From positions 1 through 64,000 of the forward strand of contig NZ_JAFBAR010000107.1 in NCBI RefSeq assembly GCF_019247635.1: DNA of 64,000 nucleotides, in the 5' to 3' direction. The DNA is from Mycobacterium sp. GTDB lineage: Bacteria; Actinomycetota; Actinomycetes; Mycobacteriales; Mycobacteriaceae. Made by a program: the position numbers and the translations under genes. This document shows, piece after piece, positions 53,830 to 62,363 of the stretch; position 1 is the stretch's first letter, and each line of letters starts with the position of its first letter. The notes under the pieces were generated by a model. That model did no database searches. It was not told the DNA's origin and worked only from the letters and a program-made list of their open reading frames with translations.

Positions 53830-54384
53830 ATGCTCCTGCCGTTGTCTGCCGAGCCGTTCACGGCCCCCACCGATCGCGACATGCTCCCCTCCGAGCGGCG
53901 CGAATTCGTGCGTACGCATCGCACCTGCGTGTACGGCTACCGTCGCCGCAACGACGGCCCGGCAATGTCGATCGTTTACTACATCCCGACCGATGACGAC
54001 GAATTGTTGGTAGCCACGATGGCCGGGCGCGGCAAAGCCCGTATCGTCGAACGCGACGGCAAGGTCAGCCTGTGCGTCCTCGACGAGCGGTGGCCCTTCA
54101 GCTACCTGCAGGTCTATACCGATGCGACGATGGAGCGCGACCGGGAACTGGCCATCGACGTGATGATGGCTGTGGCCGGCCGGATGTCCGGTCAACCTCT
54201 CGACGACGAGGCACGCCCAGCCGTCGCAGCGATGTGCGACCGGGAGAACCGCGTCGTAATCCGGTGCCGCCCTTATTCCACCTTCGCGACGCCGCCGCGC
54301 CACCTGCACCGCAACGACGAGGTCGAGGGCTTGAGCCACTGGGTGTCCGGCGTGGTCCCGTGGGACGCCGACGATCGGTCCTGA
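53830..54384 (+). CDS. PPOX (pyridoxamine 5'-phosphate oxidase-like) family protein
   Basis: The 184-residue protein has the split beta-barrel FMN/F420-binding pattern: LPSERREFVRTHRTCVYGYRR opens the barrel, followed by MSIVYYIPTDDDELLVATMAGRGKARIVERDGKVSLCVLDE in pieces and a C-terminal helix-strand pair. Such proteins use FMN or F420 to reduce or oxidise small molecules, or bind heme. ATG 53830 is the chosen start. It is convergent with the START-like gene, one base apart. The exact cofactor cannot be decided from the sequence. Confidence 0.82.
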   Translation: MLLPLSAEPFTAPTDRDMLPSERREFVRTHRTCVYGYRRRNDGPAMSIVYYIPTDDDELLVATMAGRGKARIVERDGKVSLCVLDERWPFSYLQVYTDATMERDRELAIDVMMAVAGRMSGQPLDDEARPAVAAMCDRENRVVIRCRPYSTFATPPRHLHRNDEVEGLSHWVSGVVPWDADDRS

Positions 54385-54385
54385 G

Positions 54386-54859
54386 CTACGTCGCACCGCA
54401 GCGATCGCGCAGCTTGGCCAGCGTGGCTTCGATCCCGGACGCGTTGGACCTCGTGGCACCGATCAGGTGGTAATACCCGAGCGCGTTCTTCACCGCGCCG
54501 GCATCGCTGTAGTCGAAGGTCTCGGTGACCCGGGTCCGTGTCGGGGAAAGCGATTCGAATTCCCACCGCCAGCGGTGGCCCAACGGGTGGCGCCATTCGA
54601 CCAATTCGCCCGGCTCGAGGGCCGTCACGGTGCTGGTGATGCGGTAGGGCACTCCCAATGCCTTCATCCTCGTCGAAAACTTCGATCCCACAACCAGTTC
54701 CGAAGGCATTTCGATGTTGGCGCGCACGGTGCCCGAGCCGTCGAGTTCGCTATGGCGGCGAGGATCGGCCACGATCGCATACAGCTCGGCCGCCGGCGCG
54801 GCCACCTCAACCGATCGGCTCACCCGTCGCGGTCCGGCGTCGACGACGGTAACAGTCAT
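54386..54859 (-). CDS. SRPBCC (START-like) family protein
   Basis: The 157-residue protein begins at ATG 54859 ([12 protein letters not shown]). [26 protein letters not shown] in parts, a [33 protein letters not shown] core and a C-terminal helix ([17 protein letters not shown]) show the START-like helix-grip fold. It resembles the protein at 37905-38378. The longer frame to 54979 overlaps the divergent promoter and is rejected. Role unknown; lipid or polyketide binding is the family's usual theme. Confidence 0.82.
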   Translation of the reverse strand: MTVTVVDAGPRRVSRSVEVAAPAAELYAIVADPRRHSELDGSGTVRANIEMPSELVVGSKFSTRMKALGVPYRITSTVTALEPGELVEWRHPLGHRWRWEFESLSPTRTRVTETFDYSDAGAVKNALGYYHLIGATRSNASGIEATLAKLRDRCGAT

Positions 54860-55016
54860 GGTGCCCAGGGTAGCCCCGTTCCGCGACAACACGAAGCTAG
54901 CCGGCCACAAGGCCCGGCGAGACCCAGCCGGATCCCGTTGGCGGTAGTCACGATTCCGTCTATCGTGTTCCGGGGCCACATCCGCGCGGCCATCGGATTT
55001 TCAACGGAAAGCAGCA

Positions 55017-56408
55017 TTGTTGCGTCACTTGATCGGACAGCTGTCCTTGTTGCACGGCTGGCTGCCCGCGACGGCCCAGGTGTGCGCCCTATTGGTGGTG
55101 TTCGGCGCGATTGACTGGCGCCGGCGGCGCTGGCGCGGGTTTGCTCTGCCCGTGGCGCTGGCCGTCGCGGCCGCGGTGACATCGCTCTCGTACTGGTACA
55201 TCGCCTCGGTGGGGGTGGCCGGAGACCCCGCGCCGGCGTCGCTGTGGCTGTGGCTAGCGATGAGCGGCCTTGCGATCGCCGTGGTCCCGCTGGGTTGGCC
55301 ACGCGCCCACTGGTGGCGCCGCGGTCTGGCCGTGTTGTCGGTGCCCCTGTGCGGGCTGTGCGCGGCGCTGGCCTTGAACCTTTGGGTCGGTTACTTCCCC
55401 ACCGTGCACGCCGCGTGGAACCAGCTCACCGCCGGCCCGCTGCCGCACCAGACGGATCGTCTGACGGTCACCGCCATGCAGCTCGCCGGGACCAGGCCCA
55501 CGACGGGCGTCGTGGTGCCGGTGACGATCGACGCGGGTGCCTCGGGATTTCCGCACCGCCAGGAGCTGGTGTATCTGCCTCCGGCGTGGTTCTCCTCCAA
55601 TCCACCGCCGCGGCTGCCGGCGGTGATGATGATCGGCGCCGCTATCAACACCCCCGCCGACTGGCTGCGAGCCGGCGACGCCGTGGACACCGTCGACGCT
55701 TTCGCCGCTGGTCATCAGGGCTATGCCCCGGCGCTGGTCTTCGTCGACGCCACCGGCGCATTCGACAACGACACCGAGTGCGTCAACGGAAGCCGCGGCA
55801 ACGCCGCCGATCACCTGACCAAAGACGTCGTGCCCTTCATGGTCTCCAACTTCGGGATCAGCGCTGAGCGGGCCAATTGGGGCGTGGCTGGATGGTCGAT
55901 GGGCGGCACGTGCGCCGTCGACCTGACCGTCATGCACCCGGACCTCTTCGGCGCGTTCGTCGATATCGCTGGCGATCTGCGGCCCAACCTGGGCACCAAG
56001 GACCAAACCATCGCGCGGCTGTTCGGGGGCAACCCCGCCGCTTGGGCCGCTTTCGACCCAATCGGCGTCATCACCCGGCATGGTCACTATGCCGGGGTAT
56101 CGGGATGGTTCGATGTGGTAGCAGCCACTGGTCCTCGCAACGTCGCCCAGGCGGCCGGTCCCTCACCCGTTGCCGGTGCGGAGCCGCCCGCGGCCCTGGA
56201 ACGCGAAAACGCCGCCGCCCACTCGTTGTGCGATCTGGCCACCGCCAATGGCATCAGCTGCGCGGTGGCCAGTCACCCGGGCAAGCACGACTGGCCGTTC
56301 GCGGGCCGGGCGTTCGCCGCGTCGCTGCCGTGGCTGGCCGCGGCGGTGCGCACACCCAACACCGAGCCCGTGCCGTTGCCGCAGCGCGGCGGCGGCACAC
56401 CGCACTGA
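55017..56408 (+). CDS. Membrane-anchored esterase (alpha/beta hydrolase, mycolyltransferase-like)
   Basis: The 463-residue protein has four N-terminal hydrophobic segments (about residues 5-125) followed by an extracellular alpha/beta-hydrolase domain. The nucleophile elbow is AGWSMGG near residue 290; SHPGKHDWPFAG near 425 provides the histidine. The pattern resembles esterase-D/antigen-85-like hydrolases of mycobacteria, which act on envelope lipids, but transfer activity is not shown. Start TTG 55017 is uncertain. It precedes the polysaccharide deacetylase by 83 bases on the same strand, which suggests an envelope-related pair. It is divergent from the START-like gene. Confidence 0.85.
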   Translation: MLRHLIGQLSLLHGWLPATAQVCALLVVFGAIDWRRRRWRGFALPVALAVAAAVTSLSYWYIASVGVAGDPAPASLWLWLAMSGLAIAVVPLGWPRAHWWRRGLAVLSVPLCGLCAALALNLWVGYFPTVHAAWNQLTAGPLPHQTDRLTVTAMQLAGTRPTTGVVVPVTIDAGASGFPHRQELVYLPPAWFSSNPPPRLPAVMMIGAAINTPADWLRAGDAVDTVDAFAAGHQGYAPALVFVDATGAFDNDTECVNGSRGNAADHLTKDVVPFMVSNFGISAERANWGVAGWSMGGTCAVDLTVMHPDLFGAFVDIAGDLRPNLGTKDQTIARLFGGNPAAWAAFDPIGVITRHGHYAGVSGWFDVVAATGPRNVAQAAGPSPVAGAEPPAALERENAAAHSLCDLATANGISCAVASHPGKHDWPFAGRAFAASLPWLAAAVRTPNTEPVPLPQRGGGTPH

Positions 56409-56491
56409 TCCGGTTTCTGGTCCGGTCCCGTCCGCCGTTACCTAACCGAGACCCAGGCTACGCAGGGGCATCCGGCATATCGTGGCTGCTC

Positions 56492-57418
56492 ATGGTACGG
56501 TTCGCTGTCGTGGCCGCGTCACCTATCAACAGGGGAACCCCGTCCGCGGGTTCGTCTCGTGGACGCCACGCCGCTCCCTCCCGCAGACGGGATCCTGCCG
56601 GGTCCGAACTGAACCGTCGTCGCTTCCTCGGTGGCCTGGCCGCGGCGGTAGTCGCCGGTGTGGGATTGGCCCGAGTGGTGGTCGACCCGCAACCGCGGAC
56701 ATTCGCCCAGACGCCTACCGCCGCCATCCCGACGTCCGGGCCCACGGCCCCATCCGCCATGCTCCCTCCGCTGCCGCAGAGCGCCCGCATCCCGCTGCCC
56801 GGCGGTGGGGCCCTGATGAAGATCCCCGGTCAGGGCGATCTGCTCGCGCTGACCGTCGACGACGGCGTCAACAGCGAGGTGGTGCGGGCCTACACACAGT
56901 TCGCCAAAGACACCGGCGTGCGGCTGACGTATTTCGTCAACGGGACCTACAACTCCTGGACCGACAACCTCGCGTTGCTGCGGCCACTGGTGGACTCCGG
57001 GCAGATCCAGCTCGGCAACCACACCTGGTCACATCCGGATTTGACGACGCTGTCGAAGACCGACATCGCCCAGCAGCTGGCGCGCAACGACGAGTTCCTG
57101 AAGAAGACCTACGGCATCGGCGCGAAACCGTACTGGCGGCCCCCCTACGCAAAGCACAACGCGACCGTCGATGCGGTGGCCGCCGACCTCGGCTATACCG
57201 TCCCGGTGCTGTGGTCGGGATCGCTGTCGGACTCGACGTTGATCACCGAGGACTACATTGTGAAGATGGCCAACGAGTACTTCACCCCCCAGGCCATCGT
57301 TATCGGACACCTCAACCACCTGCCCGTCACGCACGTCTACCCGCAACTCATCGACGTCATCCGGTCGCGCAACCTGCGGACCGCCACGCTCAACGACATC
57401 TTCCTCAAAACGCCCTAG
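56492..57418 (+). CDS. Tat-exported polysaccharide deacetylase (NodB domain)
   Basis: The 308-residue protein carries a twin-arginine signal (ELNRRRFLGGLAAAVVAG, about 39-56) after a 40-residue basic N-terminus, then a proline-rich linker and a carbohydrate-esterase-4 domain. Catalytic and metal residues are Asp123-Asp124 in TVDDG and His177/His181 in GNHTWSH, with RPPYAKHN as the third motif. It would remove N-acetyl groups from peptidoglycan or another glycan outside the cell, like Rv1096. ATG 56492 is the chosen start. Copy B of the 59-bp repeat follows the gene as a likely terminator. Confidence 0.9.
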   Translation: MVRFAVVAASPINRGTPSAGSSRGRHAAPSRRRDPAGSELNRRRFLGGLAAAVVAGVGLARVVVDPQPRTFAQTPTAAIPTSGPTAPSAMLPPLPQSARIPLPGGGALMKIPGQGDLLALTVDDGVNSEVVRAYTQFAKDTGVRLTYFVNGTYNSWTDNLALLRPLVDSGQIQLGNHTWSHPDLTTLSKTDIAQQLARNDEFLKKTYGIGAKPYWRPPYAKHNATVDAVAADLGYTVPVLWSGSLSDSTLITEDYIVKMANEYFTPQAIVIGHLNHLPVTHVYPQLIDVIRSRNLRTATLNDIFLKTP

Positions 57419-57456
57419 TGCGCCTGCGCGGCGGGCCTATCCCGCCGGGCGTGGCG

Positions 57457-57515
57457 TTGGCTCTGCGCTGACGGCGGGGTCTACTCGAACTTCTCCACCC
57501 TGGACGCAGAGTCAA
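57457..57515. repeat. 59-bp palindromic repeat, copy B
   Basis: Same length as copies A and C; about 46 of 59 bases agree with copy A. It lies between the convergent deacetylase and MarR genes and starts 38 bases after the deacetylase stop. Likely a shared terminator. Confidence 0.7.
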
Positions 57516-57528
57516 CGGCCGTGCCCTT

Positions 57529-57984
57529 TCATCCCGTCGCGTCGTCGGACGCCGCCAGCAACAGCTCCAGAGTCTTGCGCAGCTCGGCAAGCCGGCGCTG
57601 TCCGAGAATCTCCCGCCATCGCTTTTCCAAATCAATTGCACTGGAACGCATCACGCGTAGCGCCTGACGCCCGCGGGGAGTCAGCTCGATGATGCGTGCG
57701 CGGGCATCGGCCGGGTCGGGCACCCGTTGCACGTAGCGGTTCCTTTCCAGTGCCGCTATCGCCTGCGCGATGGCCTGCCGGCTCACGCGAAGTCGTTCGG
57801 CCAGATCCGATGCGTGCAGTCCGCCCGCTGCCAGCGCGACAAGGGCAACCGACTGCGCAGGGCGTAGTCCGTCCAGGCCGGCCGCGGCGAACGCGGCCCT
57901 CAGCTGCGGCAACCGCGCCGCGGCCAGTAGTTGCACCAGCGCGGGCACGGTGGGCTCCGGCGCGTTGTCCGGTACGCGTCGCAT
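57529..57984 (-). CDS. MarR-family transcriptional regulator
   Basis: The 151-residue protein (start ATG 57984, MRRVPDNAPEP) has the MarR winged helix: LRPAQSVALVALAAGGLHASDLAERLRVSRQAIAQAIAALERNRYV in pieces, the wing VPDPADARARIIELTPRG, and a C-terminal dimerisation helix. It starts 77 bases from the divergent lpqC gene, and a perfect 14-bp inverted repeat with TTGACA arms lies between the two starts. It therefore most likely represses itself and lpqC, released by a small ligand. The longer frame to 58032 would begin inside the operator. Confidence 0.9.
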   Translation of the reverse strand: MRRVPDNAPEPTVPALVQLLAAARLPQLRAAFAAAGLDGLRPAQSVALVALAAGGLHASDLAERLRVSRQAIAQAIAALERNRYVQRVPDPADARARIIELTPRGRQALRVMRSSAIDLEKRWREILGQRRLAELRKTLELLLAASDDATG

Positions 57985-58007
57985 GGTTGAAGAGTCTGCC
58001 ACTCGAC

Positions 58008-58038
58008 GCAATTTTGACAAGTTGCTTGTCAAAATTGC
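58008..58038. promoter_or_regulatory. Perfect MarR-type operator palindrome
   Basis: GCAATTTTGACAAG (58008-58021) and CTTGTCAAAATTGC (58025-58038) are exact complements with a TTG spacer. Each arm carries a TTGACA -35-like element, one for each of the divergent genes, so a bound dimer would occlude both promoters. Confidence 0.8.
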
Positions 58039-58060
58039 CTAGCGGTGTCAGGATGAATCC

Positions 58061-59002
58061 ATGGCGTCTAGATGCGTTCGGGTGCTCAGCGTCCTTCTGC
58101 CGGGGGCGTTAATTTTGTTGCTGGGCGGCTGTTTTGGCGGCGGCCACGCCAGGGGCTCACCACCGGGAACGATCCCGGTGGGACAGTCCAGCCAGAGTAT
58201 CGAGTTCGACGGTGTCAGCAGGACCTTCAACGTCTACCGTCCACAGGCCCTGTCCGGGCCGGCGCCACTGGTGGTGATGCTGCATGGCGGCTTTGGCAGC
58301 GGCGATCAGGCGGAGCGTGCCTACAACTGGGATGCCGAGGCCGACGGCGGGCACTTCCTGGTCGCCTATCCCGACGGTCTCAACCGCGCCTGGAATGCGG
58401 GGTCGTGCTGCGGAATCCCGCAGCGCGACAACGTCGATGACGTCGGATTCATCACCAGCATGGTTGCCGCCATCGTGCAACAGACCCCCGTCGACCCCAC
58501 ACGGGTCTATGTCACCGGCATGTCCAATGGCGCCGCAATGGCCCTTCGGCTGGGCTGTCAGACCGACATGTTCGCCGCGATCGCGCCAGTGGCGGGCACA
58601 TTGCTCACCGACTGCTCGGGGGCGCGGCCGACATCCGTTCTGCAAATCCACGGCACCGCCGACGACCGGGTGCCCTACGACGGCGGACCCGGTAAAGCGT
58701 TCGCCGTCAACGGGAATCCGCGTGTCGATGGTCCGTCGGTTCCGGCCGTCAATGCCACCTGGCGCGGCATCGACGGGTGCGCGGCGCCAACCTCGACCAC
58801 CGCGGGCGATGTGACGACGTCGACGGCCGGGTGCCCAAACGGGCGCACTGTCGAGCTGATTTCGGTGGCGGGGGCGGGCCATCAATGGCCCGGCGGCGCG
58901 CGCAATCCGATTGTGGAGCGGCTGGGCGAGCTTCCCCCGCCGTCGACGGCGCTCGACGCCACCGATACCGTCTGGCAGTTCTTCACCGCGCACCAGCGTT
59001 GA
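58061..59002 (+). CDS. lpqC: PHB-depolymerase-family lipoprotein LpqC
   Basis: The 313-residue protein has a lipoprotein signal ending in LLGGC (Cys24), so it is likely membrane-tethered. The esterase domain shows the oxyanion motif LHGG (74-77), nucleophile Ser155 in GMSNGA, Asp in HGTADDRVP (about 201) and His274 in AGAGHQWPG, as in poly(3-hydroxybutyrate) depolymerase/feruloyl-esterase-like enzymes. It resembles mycobacterial LpqC. ATG 58061 follows AGGATGAATCC. It is divergent from the MarR gene, with the operator in between, and is followed 23 bases later by another hydrolase that may be co-transcribed. Confidence 0.9.
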   Translation: MASRCVRVLSVLLPGALILLLGGCFGGGHARGSPPGTIPVGQSSQSIEFDGVSRTFNVYRPQALSGPAPLVVMLHGGFGSGDQAERAYNWDAEADGGHFLVAYPDGLNRAWNAGSCCGIPQRDNVDDVGFITSMVAAIVQQTPVDPTRVYVTGMSNGAAMALRLGCQTDMFAAIAPVAGTLLTDCSGARPTSVLQIHGTADDRVPYDGGPGKAFAVNGNPRVDGPSVPAVNATWRGIDGCAAPTSTTAGDVTTSTAGCPNGRTVELISVAGAGHQWPGGARNPIVERLGELPPPSTALDATDTVWQFFTAHQR

Positions 59003-59025
59003 AAGACGGTCTATCCTCGGAACCC

Positions 59026-60435
59026 GTGAACAGCGTCGTCACACCAGTGCCCGGTCGGCCCGCCCTGCTCTTGGGCTCCTTTGACGTCGCCGATCTCGGC
59101 TATGTCGTCCAGGAGTTCTTCGTTTCCGGTACGGCGTCTTCCTACGCCCCAACAGAAGAACTCGGTGCCGACGGTCGGTGGACCGTGGCGCCCTCGGAAA
59201 CCGCCGACTACACCACCCGTGTGGTGGCGCTGACCCCCGCCGACGAGACCAAGTTCAACGGGATCGTCCTCGTCGAGTGGCTTAACGTCAGTGGCGGCAT
59301 CGACGCTCCGGCCGTGTGGTTCATGGCGCATCGCGAGATCGTTCGCGCGGGCTTCGCCTACGTCGCGGTCTCCGCCCAGCAGGTGGGAGTTCAGGGCGGA
59401 GCAAGCCTGATGGGCGTGGACATGTCGCTGAAGAGCCAGGACCCGGCGCGGTATGCGCTCCTGAGCCACCCCGGCGACGCCTTCGCATACGACATCTTTT
59501 CCCAGGCCGGCCGGATCGTCGGAGATGTTCTGGGTGGTCTGCGCCCAGAGCATGTCGTCGCTCTGGGCGAGTCCCAGTCGGCGATGTTCATGACGAGCTA
59601 CGTCAACGCGATCGATCCACTGGCCCGGGTCTACGACGGGTTCCTCGTCCATTCCCGGTTCGCCTCGGCGGCGCCACTGGACGGGAGTTCGATCTTCGAC
59701 GAGTCGCAGACCGGCTTACCGCCAGCGATCGCATTTCGTCCCGACCTGCGAGTGCCGCTGCTCGCGGTCATCACCGAAACCGATCTGTTCGGCGGCCTGC
59801 GATTCGGTTATTTCTTTGCGCGGCAACCGGACAACCCACTGTTGCGGGTGTGGGAGATCGCCGGCACCGCGCACGCCGATAACTACACGATCCAAGTGGC
59901 GCCGATCGATTCCGGGTCCGCGGCGCTGGGCGATCTGGTGGCCGCCTACGCGCCGACCAACATGCTGATGGGCCAGCAACTGGAGCACTGCATCAACTTC
60001 GCCCCGCAGCACCACTACGTCCTGCAGGCGGCGCTGTCGAAGCTCTGCCACTGGGTCCGAACGGGCCAACCGGCGCCCGGCGCCGCTCTTATCGAGGCAC
60101 GCGGAGACGACCCGCCGGAGCCGATCGTGGACGCCAACGGGCTTGCGCAGGGCGGCATCCGGACCCCATGGGTCGACGTGCCGGTGGCGCGGACGTCCGG
60201 CGCCGGCAGCGTCGACAACGTCATGGCCATGATCTTTGGCTCCGGCGAACTGTTCGACGCGACCACCCTGCGCCGCCTCTACCCGGGCGGGGTCGACGAG
60301 TACTTGCGGCGCTTCAGCGCCGCGCTCGACGCCGCGGTGCAATGCGGCTTCATCTTGCCGGCGGATCGTTCGGAGATCATCGAACTGGCCGGCGCGACGT
60401 ACCCGGGGACCGGCGACGCGTTCACTCTGCACTGA
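59026..60435 (+). CDS. Alpha/beta-hydrolase domain protein (Abhydrolase_10-like)
   Basis: This 469-residue protein starts at GTG 59026 (MNSVVTPVPGRPALL). It has a beta-rich first 100 residues with GIVLVEWLNVSGG, then VVALGESQSAMFM with Ser183 as nucleophile, VITETDLFGG for the acid and GTAHADNY near the histidine. This is the large alpha/beta-hydrolase group that acts on unidentified esters or lactones. It is 23 bases after lpqC and likely shares the MarR-controlled promoter. Its stop codon lies inside copy C of the 59-bp repeat. No signal peptide was seen. Confidence 0.85.
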   Translation: MNSVVTPVPGRPALLLGSFDVADLGYVVQEFFVSGTASSYAPTEELGADGRWTVAPSETADYTTRVVALTPADETKFNGIVLVEWLNVSGGIDAPAVWFMAHREIVRAGFAYVAVSAQQVGVQGGASLMGVDMSLKSQDPARYALLSHPGDAFAYDIFSQAGRIVGDVLGGLRPEHVVALGESQSAMFMTSYVNAIDPLARVYDGFLVHSRFASAAPLDGSSIFDESQTGLPPAIAFRPDLRVPLLAVITETDLFGGLRFGYFFARQPDNPLLRVWEIAGTAHADNYTIQVAPIDSGSAALGDLVAAYAPTNMLMGQQLEHCINFAPQHHYVLQAALSKLCHWVRTGQPAPGAALIEARGDDPPEPIVDANGLAQGGIRTPWVDVPVARTSGAGSVDNVMAMIFGSGELFDATTLRRLYPGGVDEYLRRFSAALDAAVQCGFILPADRSEIIELAGATYPGTGDAFTLH

Positions 60436-60479
60436 GGGTGGGGGTCACTCGTAAAAGTTCGCCGTGAGCGCCGAGTCAA
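60421..60479. repeat. 59-bp palindromic repeat, copy C
   Basis: Third copy of the repeat, more divergent. It starts 12 bases before the end of the hydrolase stop codon, so the repeat overlaps the coding end. The 3' arm ends GAGTCAA as in copy B. Likely a terminator hairpin. Confidence 0.6.
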
Positions 60480-60515
60480 CTAGCCCGGAGCCCGGGGGCG
60501 TATATCGTTTCGACC

Positions 60516-61274
60516 ATGGCCGACCTCATGCCGCTCACGGGCCGACGCATCCTGGTCACCGGCGGGGCGACGGGTATCGGCGCGGCCGCCGTCGGAGTCC
60601 TCGCTGAGGCGGGCGCCGAGGTCGCCGCGACCTACCACAAGACCCCGCCGCCCGATGACCTGGCCGCCACCTGGCTGCAGTGCGACCTGCGCGAGGCCGA
60701 CGCGGTCTCGGCGATGGTGGGCCAGACGGCAGATCGCCTCGGTGGGCTCGACGTACTGGTCAACGCGGCGGGCCTGTGGCAACCGGGCATACCGGGCTAC
60801 GTCAGCGCCGAGGAGATTTCGTTCCTGTTGGACACCAACGTGAAGGCGACCATCCTCACCAATCAGGCCGCGCACGCGGTCATGAAAGGGAGCGGCGGCA
60901 GGATCATCAACTTCGGTTCCTCCGAAGCCGTTGTGGGCAGCCCGATTTCGGCTGTTTACGCCGCGACCAAGGGAGCGGTACAGGCGTGGACGCGGTCGGC
61001 CGCGCGCGCCTGGGCCGCCGACAACGTGACCGTCAACGCCCTGGCGCCCGCGGTACAGACACCGGGCGCGGACCGGTTGCGGGATTTCCTCGGCCCGGAG
61101 GCCGGCGCCCTCATCGACCAACAGCTCAAGATGATGATCCCGCTCGGCGGAGCCCTGGGCGAACCCGCGCGCGACGTCGGGCCGATGCTGGTCTTTCTGG
61201 CCGGCCCGGGTTCGGGCTTCATCACCGGGCAGCTGCTGGCGGTGGACGGCGGCCTGATGATGGTGGGCGGATAG
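60516..61274 (+). CDS. Short-chain dehydrogenase/reductase
   Basis: This 252-residue SDR has TGGATGIG (15-22), NAAG near 86-89, a serine in NFGSSEAVVG, Tyr/Lys in YAATK and ITGQLLAVDGGLMMVGG at the end. Start ATG 60516. It is the first gene of a three-gene plus-strand operon with the DUF1214 protein (12 bases later) and the sulfotransferase (4-base overlap after that). An alcohol or ketone formed here could feed the sulfotransferase, which needs a hydroxyl. Confidence 0.9.
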   Translation: MADLMPLTGRRILVTGGATGIGAAAVGVLAEAGAEVAATYHKTPPPDDLAATWLQCDLREADAVSAMVGQTADRLGGLDVLVNAAGLWQPGIPGYVSAEEISFLLDTNVKATILTNQAAHAVMKGSGGRIINFGSSEAVVGSPISAVYAATKGAVQAWTRSAARAWAADNVTVNALAPAVQTPGADRLRDFLGPEAGALIDQQLKMMIPLGGALGEPARDVGPMLVFLAGPGSGFITGQLLAVDGGLMMVGG

Positions 61275-61286
61275 AGACAACCGACT

Positions 61287-62363
61287 ATGCCTCAAGAGGT
61301 GCCGCTCACCCAGGCCGCATGGCAGTTTTTCCGGCAGATGCTGGCCGACGTCACCAAGATCATGACCGAGGACGCCGAATCCGAACGGGAGCTGCTCGAA
61401 GGCCTACGGGTCATCGCCCGGGTCTCATCGCTGTGCGCGCAGATGTCGGTCGAATCCGACCTCGGCCAGCCGGTCTTCTTCGATATGTGTTCGCCGAACC
61501 GGATGATCGGTGGCCCCAATCCCGACGGTAACTACTACCTGGCGATGATCCGCGGCGACCGGCGCTACCGTATCACCGGCACCCGCGGCACCAGCGCCTA
61601 CCTCGGTTTTCAGATCCTGGCCGGCACCGGCCTGACTCCGCGGCGAATGTCCAACTACGTCAGCGACGCCGATTTGGTGCTCACCTCAGGCGAATTCGCG
61701 ATCGTCCTTTCAGCGGGCGAGCCCGACGACCTCGGCGGCGCGCACTGGGTGCAGATTCCCGACGACGCCTCGTCGGTCGTCGTCCGGGAGTACATCGGTG
61801 ATCGCGCCGTCGAGGAATTGGCCACCTTGCGGATCGTGGCTCTTGACCCCGACCCGGTGACCGCGTTGACCGACGGCGAACTCGCCGAGCAGTTCACCGC
61901 GATGGCGTGGTCACTGATGAAGCTCACCACACTGCACCGCACCATCAAACCCGAACTGCTGCAACGGCCCAACACGCTGCTCACGGCCGAAGCCGCCGAT
62001 CTCGGTGCGGCCGACACCACCCCGGACAATCTGTACATGATGGGGACCTTCCGGCTCGACCCCGATCAGGCGCTGATTCTCGACATCGACCCGCCCGACA
62101 CCCGGTACTGGAACGTCACGTTGGAAAGCATCTGGCATGAGTGCCTGGATCCGCGGCGCCGGCACAGCTCGGCGACCAATCGGGCGGCGCGGCCGGGCGC
62201 GGATGGGCGGGTGCGTATCGCAATCTCCGCGCAGGACTACGGGTTTGGCCATTGGCTGGACACCGGCGGCCGCCATCGCGGGTTTGTGGTGCTGCGCTGG
62301 CTGGATAACCCCGAGCCTCCCGCGGTCACCGTGACGGTGCGCCGAGCCGGAGAGCGGGCATGA
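61287..62363 (+). CDS. DUF1214-domain protein
   Basis: The 358-residue protein ends in a DUF1214-type domain: DTRYWNVTLESIWHECLD and GFGHWLDTGGRHRGFVVLRWL are its landmarks. The first 60 residues are helical (FFRQMLADVTKIMTEDAES). No catalytic motif is recognised, and the family has no agreed function. It lies between an SDR and a sulfotransferase; its stop overlaps the latter's start by four bases (ATGA). The context suggests a role in sulfation or turnover of a lipid or steroid, but that is inference. ATG 61287 is the start. Confidence 0.8.
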   Translation: MPQEVPLTQAAWQFFRQMLADVTKIMTEDAESERELLEGLRVIARVSSLCAQMSVESDLGQPVFFDMCSPNRMIGGPNPDGNYYLAMIRGDRRYRITGTRGTSAYLGFQILAGTGLTPRRMSNYVSDADLVLTSGEFAIVLSAGEPDDLGGAHWVQIPDDASSVVVREYIGDRAVEELATLRIVALDPDPVTALTDGELAEQFTAMAWSLMKLTTLHRTIKPELLQRPNTLLTAEAADLGAADTTPDNLYMMGTFRLDPDQALILDIDPPDTRYWNVTLESIWHECLDPRRRHSSATNRAARPGADGRVRIAISAQDYGFGHWLDTGGRHRGFVVLRWLDNPEPPAVTVTVRRAGERA

